DNA from: Chryseobacterium formosense
GTDB taxonomy: Bacteria > Bacteroidota > Bacteroidia > Flavobacteriales > Weeksellaceae
Direction of reading: 5' to 3'
Length of the DNA stretch: 64,000 nucleotides
NCBI RefSeq assembly: GCF_900116415.1
Contig: NZ_FPAP01000001.1
Location: 434,001 to 498,000, forward strand
Shown in pieces: positions 18,640 through 28,052 of this stretch (positions are counted from its first letter, which is position 1; the number at the start of each line of letters is the position of its first letter). The position numbers and the translations under genes were made by a program. The notes beneath the pieces were generated by a model that saw nothing but the letters and a program-made list of their open reading frames with translations, was not told where the DNA came from and searched no databases.

Positions 18640-18807
18640 TTCAAAGAATATTAGAAGCATTCGCTTAGATTCTCGGATTGAAAACTGGTAATTTTTAGAC
18701 AACGAGAGGATAAGCAAGATGCTCACGACCTAGGCGTGGGCTCTCTTATCGTTGTCAGGTATACCAGTACCCCAATCCGTTAAGTAGAGTTCCACGCCGT
18801 TTTTTTT
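18640..18807 (+). ncRNA. Candidate structured small RNA or attenuator leader
   Basis: Four nested complementary pairs form one long rod: CGGATTG 18674-18680 with CAATCCG 18773-18779; ACTGGTA 18684-18690 with TACCAGT 18762-18768; GACAACGA 18698-18705 with TCGTTGTC 18749-18756; GCTCACG 18721-18727 with CGTGGGC 18735-18741. CTTA 18664-18667 can extend the base with TAAG 18781-18784. GGCGTGG (18733-18739) can instead pair with CCACGCC (18792-18798), which is followed by eight T (18800-18807), giving a competing terminator-like structure. With the perfect promoter upstream this suggests a transcript of about 165 nt. A 6S-like RNA or an attenuator of the susC locus are both possible. No Rfam family could be assigned by eye. 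Confidence 0.6.
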
Positions 18808-19159
18808 CAATGCTGTCCGCAATCTCTACAAAAAAATCTAAGCCCGCTTCCTAAAACATAGTATCAGATTACAGGATACAATAGGAGGGTACAACCTATT
18901 GCGGCTTTAAATAGCTCACACGGGACACAGATTTCATTCATATTAAATTCTTTCCGGTGCCTTGCGGTCACTGCTTATAGAACCTCACCAGTCCTTTTTC
19001 ATACCAAAGGGCATCAGGAAAGTTTTTATCCATCGATGAATCCATCACATTAATTACAAAAAATAAAAAAACAAAAAAGCCCCTTCCCATACAGTTTGAC
19101 GACATAGGGAAAGAGCAGATCAGTAATTAATTTAACGATTAAAAACCTTTTACAAATCT
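18808..19159 (+). other. Non-coding leader region before susC
   Basis: About 350 nt without a convincing gene. It has short inverted repeats: AATAGG...CCTATT near 18881-18900 with flanking CCGCAAT and ATTGCGG arms, and TTCCCATA...TAGGGAA close to susC. This is more structured than a usual promoter region and may be a long 5' leader. No clear second promoter of the TAnnTTTG type was found right before the gene. Confidence 0.4.
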
Positions 19160-22100
19160 ATGAAAAATTCCTATTACAAGATAGGAGGTATTTTCTTTGG
19201 CCTTATGCTGACCGCTGTCAGCACCAACACAAAAGCCCAAACACGCACCATTTCAGGTACCGTTACTGCATCCAACAAACCTCTTTCAGGAGTAACAATC
19301 TCCCAAGAAGGAAGCAATCAGGTTACGACCACCAGCGAAAACGGAACCTATACATTACAGGTTTCAGCAGAAAATCCTATCCTATTGTTCAGACATCCTG
19401 ATTATGCTGAAGAACGAATCACAGCAACCAATCAGACCGTCGTCAATATCAGCTTAGAACAAAAAGTAAAGGGAATCGAAGAAGTTATTCTCAACGCTGG
19501 CTACTACAAGGTTAAAGACAAAGAAAGAACCGGTAGCATCGCCAAAGTTTCAGCAAAAGACATAGAAAACCAACCCGTCACCAATGTCCTGTCAGCAGCA
19601 CAGGGTAGAATGGCCGGGGTAAACATTACACAGAATTCAGGGGTAGCCGGTGGAGGCTACGATGTACAGATCAGAGGCAGAAACAGCCTTAGGACATTGT
19701 CCAACAGTGCGGTTGACGGTAATCAGCCATTGTACGTGTTGGATGGTGTGCCGATGTCGTCTCCTGTGACATCCGTATTCTCAACACAGATTCTGCCATT
19801 CCAAAATATCAATCCGCTCAACAGCATCAACCCCAATGATATTGAGAGCCTTGAAATTTTAAAAGATGCGGATGCAACAGCCATATATGGAAGCAGGGGA
19901 GCCAATGGGGTAATCCTAATTACAACAAAGAAAGGAAATAAGAACAAATCCAAGATCAGCATCAGCTCAAGCCTGGCATTCAGCAGTGTAGCATCCCGCT
20001 TAAACATGATGGATACCTCTGAATATATTGCCATGCGAAAATCTGCATTTGGTAATGATAACATTTCGACCTATCCTGCTACGGCTTATGATGTCAATGA
20101 TGCCTGGGATGGCAATCGATATACGGACTGGCAAAAGACACTCATTGGCAAAACCGCTACTACTTCGAATACGAGCGTGGGATTGTCAGGTGGTTCTGAC
20201 GGTTGGACGTATCGTATTAATGCCACTCACAATGAGCAGACCACGGTTTATCCGGCTGACTACCAATACAAGAACAATGTGTTGTCAATGGGTTTTACCC
20301 ACAGGTCAAAGGATAATAAATTAAACATTTTACTATCGAATAATTTTTCACAGCAGTTCAACAATGTGATCAATGAGGATCTGACGAACATCAGTCTGTT
20401 TTTAAGTCCCAATGCACCGGCATTGTACAACGCTGACGGATCACTTAACTGGCAGAACAACACCTTTACCAATCCGATGGCCTCAACAGTGGTCACCTAT
20501 CAGAATGATTCCAAGCAGATCAATAACAGTCTGAACGTTTCCTATCAGATCTTGCCGAACATTAGTTTCAGCGTCAATTCGGGATTCAACTATCAGAATT
20601 TCGAAGAGTTCAATCTCCGTCCCCATACGAGATACAATCCTGCGTTCAACTTTACCAGTGCGACCGGATCAAGTACATTTACCAGTTCGTTCTCGTCCTT
20701 TTCCTATAATATAGAACCCCAGTTAAATGCAGATTACAGGATTGGAAAAGGCAAGCTGAATGTTCTGATTGGTGCCACGCTCAACTCATCAGAATCAAAG
20801 CAATCCTCCATCCAGGGATCAGGATTCGAGAGCAATGCTTTGATGATGAACATCAATGCGGCAAAGACCAAGATTTTTTCAGACATCATCTCCAAAGAAT
20901 ACAAATACATGGCGGTGTTCGGCAGGATCAACTACCAACTGGATAATAAATATATTATTAATGTAACCGCCAGAAGAGATGGTTCCAGTAGATTTGGTCC
21001 CAACAACCGGTTCGCCAATTTTGGAGCAGTAGGAGCCGCATGGCTGTTTTCTAAAGAAAACTTCCTGAGCAACACAAGCTGGTTAAGCTTTGGTAAACTG
21101 CGGGGAAGTTATGGAATAGCCGGAAGTGATAATATAGGGGATGCCCAGTACCGTGATACCTATTCGGTTGCTTCAACAAGTATTTATAATGGTGTTGTGG
21201 GCCTTGTCCCCACAAGATTGTTCAATGGAAATTTCAGTTGGGAAAAAACCAAAAAACTGGAATTAGCGTTAGAGACTTCTTTTTTCAAAGAGAGAATAGG
21301 TCTGAATGTTTCCTACTACAAAAACAGGTCTGACAACCAGCTTGTCGGTTTGCCGCTTCCGTCAACCACGGGCTTTAGTTCGGTGCAGGCCAATTTAGAC
21401 GCAACGGTAGAAAATAAAGGCTGGGAATTTGAATTGCGAACATCGCCGATCAAGACCAAAACCTTTTCATGGCAGTCCGATCTCAATTTGACCATTCCTA
21501 AGAATACGCTTCTTGCATTTCCAAACCTTGAAGGTTCGACCTATGCGAATCAATATGTCATCGGACAAAGTACGTCTATCGTGAAATTGTATGATTTTTT
21601 AGGAATTAATCCGGCAACAGGATTGTATTCATTCACCGATGTTAATGGTGATGGAAAAATCTCATCCCCCGATGACAACAAAAGTATAGAAGACCTGTCC
21701 GTAAAATTCTATGGGGGCTGGTCTAATCGCTTCAGTTACAAAAACTGGGATCTCTCATTTTTAATACAATTTACAAAACAGCGCAATTATAACTATCACA
21801 GCTATATGCCTGTAGCAGGAACGATGAACAATCAGGCACAGGAAGTCACTGATGTCTGGTCTCCATCAAATCCGACGGGTTACTATATGCCTTACAGCAC
21901 AGGAGCCAATGCCGGAAAGAATGCTGCCCACGCTAATTTCATGCGCAGTACTGCTTCTGTAGGTGATGCTTCATTTATCAGATTGAAGAATGTACAGCTC
22001 AATTATAAAATTCCTGTTGAATTAGCATCCACACAAGTAGTCATCTATGTACAGGGACAGAATGTGCTTACCCTGACAAAGTACTTCGGAGTAGATCCAG

Positions 22101-22168
22101 AGTTTGTGGCAACAGGTTTTTTGCCGCCTTTAAAAACGTGGTCGATCGGAACTCAAATCAACTTTTAA
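19160..22168 (+). CDS. SusC/RagA-family TonB-dependent outer-membrane receptor
   Basis: Outer-membrane barrel that imports a ligand captured by its SusD partner, powered by TonB. Signal peptide about 1-27, ending in TNTKAQ. Residues 30-105 form a carboxypeptidase-regulatory-like domain (ISGTVTASNKPLSGVTIS). The plug, about 120-240, has AAQGRMAGVNIT, YDVQIRGRNSL, PLYVLDGVPM, DIESLEILKDADATAIYGSR and GANGVILITTKKG, all SusC hallmarks. The rest is a 22-strand barrel with a C-terminal aromatic strand (WSIGTQINF). Full length at 1002 residues. It lies 11 nt before the susD start, in operon with susD and an S9 peptidase, pointing to peptide rather than glycan uptake. Confidence 0.93.
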   Translation: MKNSYYKIGGIFFGLMLTAVSTNTKAQTRTISGTVTASNKPLSGVTISQEGSNQVTTTSENGTYTLQVSAENPILLFRHPDYAEERITATNQTVVNISLEQKVKGIEEVILNAGYYKVKDKERTGSIAKVSAKDIENQPVTNVLSAAQGRMAGVNITQNSGVAGGGYDVQIRGRNSLRTLSNSAVDGNQPLYVLDGVPMSSPVTSVFSTQILPFQNINPLNSINPNDIESLEILKDADATAIYGSRGANGVILITTKKGNKNKSKISISSSLAFSSVASRLNMMDTSEYIAMRKSAFGNDNISTYPATAYDVNDAWDGNRYTDWQKTLIGKTATTSNTSVGLSGGSDGWTYRINATHNEQTTVYPADYQYKNNVLSMGFTHRSKDNKLNILLSNNFSQQFNNVINEDLTNISLFLSPNAPALYNADGSLNWQNNTFTNPMASTVVTYQNDSKQINNSLNVSYQILPNISFSVNSGFNYQNFEEFNLRPHTRYNPAFNFTSATGSSTFTSSFSSFSYNIEPQLNADYRIGKGKLNVLIGATLNSSESKQSSIQGSGFESNALMMNINAAKTKIFSDIISKEYKYMAVFGRINYQLDNKYIINVTARRDGSSRFGPNNRFANFGAVGAAWLFSKENFLSNTSWLSFGKLRGSYGIAGSDNIGDAQYRDTYSVASTSIYNGVVGLVPTRLFNGNFSWEKTKKLELALETSFFKERIGLNVSYYKNRSDNQLVGLPLPSTTGFSSVQANLDATVENKGWEFELRTSPIKTKTFSWQSDLNLTIPKNTLLAFPNLEGSTYANQYVIGQSTSIVKLYDFLGINPATGLYSFTDVNGDGKISSPDDNKSIEDLSVKFYGGWSNRFSYKNWDLSFLIQFTKQRNYNYHSYMPVAGTMNNQAQEVTDVWSPSNPTGYYMPYSTGANAGKNAAHANFMRSTASVGDASFIRLKNVQLNYKIPVELASTQVVIYVQGQNVLTLTKYFGVDPEFVATGFLPPLKTWSIGTQINF

Positions 22169-22179
22169 AGCCTTACAAA

Positions 22180-23568
22180 ATGAAAAATATTATCACCAAT
22201 AGAATCAAAAGTCTGACAGTCAGTTGCATGATACTAAGTTCAATCTCATGCGAAAAATTTATCGATACCGAACTGCCCTATAATCAGATAGGGACTAATG
22301 AGGTTTTTTCAGATGTCTCATCAGCCAATGCAGCACTGGCAGGATTATATTCAGAACTGTGGAGTTCTTCCATAATCTCAGGGGATGTTACAGGTTCTGC
22401 TGCCATTCTCGGAACTTACACGGACGACCTTAACTGCTATGCTCCATATATTCAAAATGGTTTAGTCGATCTGTATAACAATGTGCAAATTCCGAGTAAT
22501 ACCATCGTGTATAATTTATGGTCAAAAGCCTATAAGCATATCTATTATGCCAACTCCATCATCAAAGGAGTCAAGGAATCCACTTCAATTTCCCAGCCAA
22601 ATAAAGATCGGTTGATCGGAGAGGCTACGGTGTTGCGTTCTTTGCTATACTATAATCTTTCGCAGATCTTTGATGACATTCCCTATACGGATACAACGGA
22701 TTATATCTACAACAGCCAATTGAAAAAAATATCAAAAGTTCAACTGATGGCTCAACTTGAAAATGATCTTACATCAGTATTAAATGGTCTCAGCGATCAA
22801 TATGCCAATCAGGAAAGGATCTACATCAATAGAAAGGTTGCTGAACTTTTATTAGGTAAGGTTCTTTTAGTAAGTGAAAAGTGGAATGAGGCGGAAAACT
22901 TATTTTCACAAATAGTACAGTCACCGTTATATGTCTGGGAAACCGATCTGAGTAAGGTCTTCAATAAAACAGGCAAACATATTCTATGGCAGTTGAAGCC
23001 GGCAAATTCCACAGATGCAACGAAAGAATATCTGCTTTATAATTTTACAACAAGCCTTCCGACAACATTTGCACTGTCGGATGCATTGGTCAATTCATTC
23101 GAACAAGGAGACCTAAGAAAGCAGTCATGGATACTGCCAACGGTCATCAATGGGAAAACCTATTTCCGCCCGATGAAATACAGAAATCCTGTCAATTCGA
23201 ATACAACCGAGAATTCAGTTGTGTTTAGAATTGAGGAAGTATACCTGTTGTATGCAGAAAGCTTGACCCAGCAAAATAAAATAGCGGACGCTAAAGTTTT
23301 CGTCGACAAATTGAGACAGAGGGCGGGACTTGCACCATTGCCTTCCGGACTTTCAAAAGAGAATATGATCAACAGAATTGCAGACGAGTTCAGGCATGAG
23401 TTCTTTGCTGAAATGGGACACCGTTTTTTTGACTTGAAGCGGTTAAAGAAAATGGATATTATTGCTTTGTCCAAGCCCAGCTGGAAAAGCTTTCATAATG
23501 CTTTTCCAATTCCTGAGAAAGAACTGACCATCAATCCCAACCTTAATCCACAAAACCAGGGATACTGA
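22180..23568 (+). CDS. SusD/RagB-family surface lipoprotein
   Basis: Ligand-binding lid of the SusC transporter, anchored to the outer membrane. The start at 22180 gives a lipoprotein signal with SSISC and lipid-bearing Cys24; an upstream in-frame start at 22138 would overlap susC and spoil the signal. SusD features: NAALAGLYSELW, a TPR-like helix set (LIGEATVLRSLLYYNLSQIFDDIP), and the C-terminal NRIADEFRHEFFAEMGHRFF and NAFPIPEKELTINPNL. Length 462 aa is normal. The final stop overlaps the S9 peptidase start by 1 nt, so the two are translationally coupled. Confidence 0.93.
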   Translation: MKNIITNRIKSLTVSCMILSSISCEKFIDTELPYNQIGTNEVFSDVSSANAALAGLYSELWSSSIISGDVTGSAAILGTYTDDLNCYAPYIQNGLVDLYNNVQIPSNTIVYNLWSKAYKHIYYANSIIKGVKESTSISQPNKDRLIGEATVLRSLLYYNLSQIFDDIPYTDTTDYIYNSQLKKISKVQLMAQLENDLTSVLNGLSDQYANQERIYINRKVAELLLGKVLLVSEKWNEAENLFSQIVQSPLYVWETDLSKVFNKTGKHILWQLKPANSTDATKEYLLYNFTTSLPTTFALSDALVNSFEQGDLRKQSWILPTVINGKTYFRPMKYRNPVNSNTTENSVVFRIEEVYLLYAESLTQQNKIADAKVFVDKLRQRAGLAPLPSGLSKENMINRIADEFRHEFFAEMGHRFFDLKRLKKMDIIALSKPSWKSFHNAFPIPEKELTINPNLNPQNQGY

Positions 23569-26009
23569 TGAGAAGGATTATTATGCTGATGCTATTGTGC
23601 ATATGCCATCTGGCATATGCACAAAAAGACAGTGATTTTCTGTCTGCGGAAAAGAAGCAGAATGAGGCCTACGATATCCATGTGAAAAGTACCTCAAAAG
23701 ATGGAAAATGGCTGGCGTTTTTTAAAATGTACGATGATAACACTGATACTCTTGTGATCGTTAATCGCAAAAAACCTGAAATTCAATATAAAAGGTTGAA
23801 AGTTTTAGACCATCGATGGAGCAGGGATCAACTGATTTTAAAATATAAAGATCGAACGGAGATCTTTGACTATGCTCATAACAAAAAAGAGATATTGCCA
23901 GCCTGCCAGACCTTCGGTATACTGGATAAAGAAAACATCCTTGCTCTGCATACTTCTCAGCAAGTATTACTATATGACCTTAAAGGTTATAAGGTCATTG
24001 ACAGTATAGGAAAAGTCGTAAAGGTATTCTATATTGATGGTGGACTGTATTTGCAAGCTAAAAACAATAAAGAATATCATTTGTTACAGTGGAATGATGG
24101 TAAAGCAATCACAATCTACAGGTCTTCCGATCAGGTTTCGAATATCCTTGTTTTGCAGAATAATACATTATTGATTTTCGAAAAAAAAGAAAATCTGATA
24201 CAGGATATTGTGTATTATGATGTTTCCTTGAAAAAAGAATATAGATTTTCCCAAGATCAGCGCATCAACTTTAATTCCTCAACCTCATACCAAAGAAGTG
24301 ATGGGAAGATAATAATCAATGCTGAAAAAATTAAGGATAAGAGTAGGATGGATGCTCCGGAAATTTGGAGTACTTCTGATAATAATTTGATTGAGAAATT
24401 CAGGAAATCGGAGACGATGAAGTATCTATGGTCACCTAAGGAAAACAAGGCCATAGTTTTAGGTGATTCAAAATTAAACAGGGTTGTTGATATCGGCAAC
24501 AAAGCTTATTTTCTGGCATTCAGCTTTTCTGAACTTCAGGATTATACATTAAAAAAGGCACCTGCTAAGGTTTACCGTTATAATGTTGTAGACGGCAGCT
24601 ATGATCTTATAGATACGATAAGCTCTAACGTCAACTATTCTCCAGATGGTAATTATCTTATTTACAGGAATGGAAACAACTGGAAATTAGTAGATGTCAA
24701 TTCAATGAAATATGAAAATATTGAAGATGTTGCCTTTTCTAATCCTTATTTTACCGATAAAAATAAAATATGTTTTGACGGGTCTGGAGGCATATGGGAA
24801 TATGATATTGCAGACCGAAAGATCAGGCAAATCTTTAATAAAGAAAAAGGCAATTATAAAATCTTAAATTTTAATTACACTTCCAATTTTCCAAATTACC
24901 CTTTTGAGCTTTCTTTCTATTGCAAAGTTCTTGACTCGTTTAATTATATATTCGAAGTTAATAATGAATTGAATTTAACGAAATCAGTATTTGAAAAAGA
25001 TGGCAACAAGTACCACAAAATGATCAACTCGACTCAGTCAAAAATTGTCCTTCAAAAAACTGATAACGCAAAAAAAGCCTACTTGTTTACAGAGGAAAAT
25101 TTCAATCAGCCTAAGCAGATCATCGATGTTAGCAGATTTTACAATAAAAAAGTACTCTTCCGATCAAATAAAAAAGATGAAGCCCAATCGATGATTAAAG
25201 TTGAAACCATTAGGTATAAAAATGCTGAAGGAGTGGGGCTGAGAGGTATTTTATATTATCCTCTGTATTATAAAGAGGGAAAAAAGTATCCAATGGTAGT
25301 CCATGTCTATCAGATACAAAGTGATAAAATAAATCAGTTTCCACTGCTTTTGGAGAATGATATTGATACGGGGTTTAGCATCAGAACTCTTATTGAAAAA
25401 GGATATTTTGTTTATATGCCCGATATAGTTTTTGACAATAAGGGCACTGGAATTTCAGCATTGGATTGTGTCAATAGATCAATCGATGCCTTAATCGGAA
25501 AGCAGTTGATAGACTTTAAAAAGATGGCATTAACAGGACATTCCCATGGCGGATATATTACTAATTTTATAGCAACCCGTTCCGATCGTTTTGCAACCTA
25601 TGTATCGGGTGCAGGCAATAGTGATATTATCAGGTCCTACTATTCCCTAAACGAAGAATTTATCAGCCCTTTTTACTGGCAGTTTGAGAACGGACAGTAT
25701 GAGATGAAAAAACCATTTGTAAAGGATAAGAACCTTTATTTTATAAATAATCCTATCAATTATGTAGAACACGTATCAAAACCGGTACTCCTATGGACGG
25801 GAAAAAAAGATAAGAATATTGAATGGGGACAGGTCATGGAATTCTTTATTGGCCTTAAAAGAAATAACAAAGATGCAACCTTGCTTGCCTATCCTGACGA
25901 AGGGCATATATTTTCCTCAAAAATCAATGCCAAAGATCTTCACAATAGGATTCTTCAGTGGTTTGGGTACTATTTGAAAGGAGAGCAAAAACCTGACTGG
26001 ATCGATTAA
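23568..26009 (+). CDS. Prolyl-oligopeptidase-family (S9) serine peptidase
   Basis: Exported peptidase with a signal peptide of about 18 residues (LLCICHLAYAQ). Residues 30-530 are a degenerate beta-propeller, and residues 550-813 an alpha/beta-hydrolase domain. The catalytic triad is readable: Ser659 in GHSHGGY, Asp748 in GKKDKNIEW and His780 in PDEGHIF. S9 enzymes cut short peptides, the propeller excluding large proteins. Third gene of the SusC-SusD operon, so it probably trims the imported ligand in the periplasm. A hairpin terminator follows at 26019. The Ser context is GHSHGG rather than the more usual GxSxGG with Trp/Tyr; activity is expected. Confidence 0.88.
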   Translation: MRRIIMLMLLCICHLAYAQKDSDFLSAEKKQNEAYDIHVKSTSKDGKWLAFFKMYDDNTDTLVIVNRKKPEIQYKRLKVLDHRWSRDQLILKYKDRTEIFDYAHNKKEILPACQTFGILDKENILALHTSQQVLLYDLKGYKVIDSIGKVVKVFYIDGGLYLQAKNNKEYHLLQWNDGKAITIYRSSDQVSNILVLQNNTLLIFEKKENLIQDIVYYDVSLKKEYRFSQDQRINFNSSTSYQRSDGKIIINAEKIKDKSRMDAPEIWSTSDNNLIEKFRKSETMKYLWSPKENKAIVLGDSKLNRVVDIGNKAYFLAFSFSELQDYTLKKAPAKVYRYNVVDGSYDLIDTISSNVNYSPDGNYLIYRNGNNWKLVDVNSMKYENIEDVAFSNPYFTDKNKICFDGSGGIWEYDIADRKIRQIFNKEKGNYKILNFNYTSNFPNYPFELSFYCKVLDSFNYIFEVNNELNLTKSVFEKDGNKYHKMINSTQSKIVLQKTDNAKKAYLFTEENFNQPKQIIDVSRFYNKKVLFRSNKKDEAQSMIKVETIRYKNAEGVGLRGILYYPLYYKEGKKYPMVVHVYQIQSDKINQFPLLLENDIDTGFSIRTLIEKGYFVYMPDIVFDNKGTGISALDCVNRSIDALIGKQLIDFKKMALTGHSHGGYITNFIATRSDRFATYVSGAGNSDIIRSYYSLNEEFISPFYWQFENGQYEMKKPFVKDKNLYFINNPINYVEHVSKPVLLWTGKKDKNIEWGQVMEFFIGLKRNNKDATLLAYPDEGHIFSSKINAKDLHNRILQWFGYYLKGEQKPDWID

Positions 26010-26018
26010 CAATAGAAA

Positions 26019-26038
26019 AGGATGCCTTTCGGCATCCT
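26019..26038. terminator. Bidirectional terminator between S9 peptidase and DUF6520 genes
   Basis: AGGATGCC and GGCATCCT form an 8-bp stem with a TTTC loop. It is flanked by AAAA on the left and TCTCTTTTT on the right, so it can end both convergent operons. Confidence 0.85.
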
Positions 26039-26044
26039 CTCTTT

Positions 26045-26320
26045 TTAATTTCTGTGAAGCGTTACGCCGCACTCAGTATCACTCAGGAATTGCTGCATGA
26101 CTCTTGGGGATCCACCCACCAATTCTGTGCAGATCGGACCACTTGTAGGGTTGCAGTCTACCTCTCCTACAACAATACATTTCTCATTGGGAGCTGATGC
26201 ATCGAAGTAATAAGCAATTTCTGCTTTTTTGTCTGTTTTTGCTTTAATGGTTGCAAAAGCACTTCCGACACCGAATACTAGAACGGCTACGGGAATCAGG
26301 ACTGTTTTAAGATTTTTCAT
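26045..26320 (-). CDS. DUF6520-family exported small protein (91 aa)
   Basis: Secreted or periplasmic protein with a clear signal peptide (residues 1-23, ending GSAFA). The mature part is about 68 residues with four cysteines (48, 56, 64, 84), enough for two disulfides, and a NPTSGPIC segment. DUF6520 members are typical of flavobacteria and have no assigned function. It is the last gene of a minus-strand operon behind the MauE-like protein, 47 nt downstream of it. The redox-type membrane protein next door could act on its cysteines (inference). Confidence 0.75.
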   Translation of the reverse strand: MKNLKTVLIPVAVLVFGVGSAFATIKAKTDKKAEIAYYFDASAPNEKCIVVGEVDCNPTSGPICTELVGGSPRVMQQFLSDTECGVTLHRN

Positions 26321-26367
26321 AATAATAAGTATTAAGATGTGCCTACAATTAATTCAGGTTTTCGGCA

Positions 26368-27849
26368 TTACCTGCGAAATTTGTCAAGTATCGGTTGCGC
26401 AAAATGATATTTGACAATTTCATTTCCAATTAGAATATATATGTATTCTCCAGCAATAAGCATATCCTTCACCTTTTCGCCATGGCTGTCAGGCACCAAA
26501 AAGCTTCCGGAATAATATTGCTGGTTGATTTTATACATATCAATGATGCTTGCTTTATTCCATTGCATAATTCCATCATGAGTTGCTTTAGAATTCGAGT
26601 TGACAAATAAAAGATTACCAGAAACGGTTGCATTTTTTACACTTTTCTGAAGCGGATTTTTTATTTTGTTTGATCCGTCAGGTAATTTTACGGTCTCCGT
26701 TTTTTGCTTTTTGTTAAAGCTGATCAGTTTAAATTTATTCTGTTGATGTGTTATGTTGTTGACGACAGTAAATTCATTTTTGTAATAGTACATGTAGATA
26801 AAATTCTTTTTATCAAAATCAGAAATCAATAGACCGTCATTCTCTATATAACCAGGATCTTGTGTTCCGAGAATGTCATAATGAAGATCTATTTGATGAT
26901 CCTGATAAGTTCCAATGACAAAGGTTTTAAATTTTGAACTTTGGGATCTAAATAGAAAGGATGTATCTGATATTACATTCAGCTGATCAAAGTACATGTC
27001 ATTTAAACTGACAGTTCGTAATGAATCAGCCTGATTTAAACTACCTTTATAAATAATAGGAACAGTACCATCATAAATGTAATAATACGGAAGCTGAAAA
27101 GTCACTCTTAAACTTTTGAACGAGTGTGATTTCGGATCTAAAGGGATTCTAAACTTTGAAAAACTCTGGAGATCCTTTTTTACAATGGTGAGGTTTAGAG
27201 GAGCTGTTGTATTTCCCAGATAGATGTTATTGTTATCCTGACCGATAAAATAAAACGAGTTATAATTTATATTGAGCCTTACTTCATCTTCTAAGACGTG
27301 CGGAATGTATCTTCTTGTAAAATTGTTATTTTTTCTTAATTGATTCTCTGATTGAATATAAAGTAAAAAGACACTCAATGAACTTAAGATCAATATGACC
27401 AAAACCAATGATAGATACTTTTTTGATTTCTGATTTCTATGTGCTTCAGATAAGCATATAGCGATCATCAATATAATGACACATATAGCATTGAAAATAA
27501 AGTGAGTTCTCCAACTCATATTCTCTAAAATACCTCCACACGAACAAGGTACAAATTCACTATACTCAAGAATTAAATAAATGTACATTGTAAAAGCTGA
27601 CATAATTCCTAATGAAGAATATAAACCTATATACTTTGTTTTAGGAAACAGTAGGATTGCGACAATCATCAGTTCTATGATAATGACAAGATATGATACA
27701 ATCCCGGCATAAGAACTTAATAAAGGTGATTGTGCGATTTGAACCTGAAAATTTTCGAAATCCAATATCTTGCTCACGCTTGCGTAAAGAAACAGTAGAA
27801 TAAAAAAATAAGAGATAACTTCGCTAAAAATGAATGATAATCTTTTCAT
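26368..27849 (-). CDS. MauE/DoxX-like membrane protein with C-terminal propeller-like domain
   Basis: Residues 1-150 hold four membrane helices of the MauE/DoxX type (YFFILLFLYASVSKILDFE) with the redox-looking VPCSCGGILE loop (Cys102, Cys104) and a conserved HFIFN. A fifth hydrophobic segment is near 150-165. Residues 180-493 are an extracytoplasmic beta-rich domain that looks like a six- or seven-bladed propeller (repeats such as YIENDGLLISDFDKKNFIYMYYY). MauE proteins support disulfide formation or maturation of partner proteins. Its neighbours encode three small exported or Cys-bearing proteins, fitting a maturation role. Membership of the N-terminal family is good; the C-terminal function is unknown. 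Confidence 0.75.
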   Translation of the reverse strand: MKRLSFIFSEVISYFFILLFLYASVSKILDFENFQVQIAQSPLLSSYAGIVSYLVIIIELMIVAILLFPKTKYIGLYSSLGIMSAFTMYIYLILEYSEFVPCSCGGILENMSWRTHFIFNAICVIILMIAICLSEAHRNQKSKKYLSLVLVILILSSLSVFLLYIQSENQLRKNNNFTRRYIPHVLEDEVRLNINYNSFYFIGQDNNNIYLGNTTAPLNLTIVKKDLQSFSKFRIPLDPKSHSFKSLRVTFQLPYYYIYDGTVPIIYKGSLNQADSLRTVSLNDMYFDQLNVISDTSFLFRSQSSKFKTFVIGTYQDHQIDLHYDILGTQDPGYIENDGLLISDFDKKNFIYMYYYKNEFTVVNNITHQQNKFKLISFNKKQKTETVKLPDGSNKIKNPLQKSVKNATVSGNLLFVNSNSKATHDGIMQWNKASIIDMYKINQQYYSGSFLVPDSHGEKVKDMLIAGEYIYILIGNEIVKYHFAQPILDKFRR

Positions 27850-27868
27850 GGCTTTGTTGCTTAGTTGT

Positions 27869-28036
27869 TTAACAGACTTGAATCAATCTCCATTTGATCT
27901 TCCTTCCACAATAGTCAGGCATTTTCTCACCCTTGAATAAGGTGACAGTCGTTCTAAAATTCCCCATACTTTCCCAGATGCCGCTTTCCGGACATGGTAA
28001 GCCTGTGACAACTGATATGGAGGTTAGGGGAATCAT
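27869..28036 (-). CDS. Small cysteine-containing protein (55 aa)
   Basis: Short frame between the lipoprotein and MauE-like genes, 16 and 19 nt from them, so it fills the operon neatly. The sequence has TGLPCPESGIWE, a central LFKGEKMPDYCGRK and IKWRLIQVC at the end, with three cysteines and conserved-looking Trp and Gly positions. This CP.SG.W...F..GE.MP pattern is seen in small proteins and C-terminal domains associated with secretion or polymorphic-toxin loci. No signal peptide is visible. It is shorter than common annotation limits, but it looks genuine. Confidence 0.65.
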   Translation of the reverse strand: MIPLTSISVVTGLPCPESGIWESMGNFRTTVTLFKGEKMPDYCGRKIKWRLIQVC

Positions 28037-28052
28037 AGGTCATGTAAAGTGA

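Noticed and set aside
18640..18807. Assignment as 6S RNA, SRP RNA or tmRNA
   Set aside because: The rod shape recalls 6S RNA, but no diagnostic sequence of any of these families was recognised, so it is reported only as a structured RNA candidate.
19723..20064. Minus-strand frame of 113 codons in susC
   Set aside because: Antisense to the conserved plug region of SusC.
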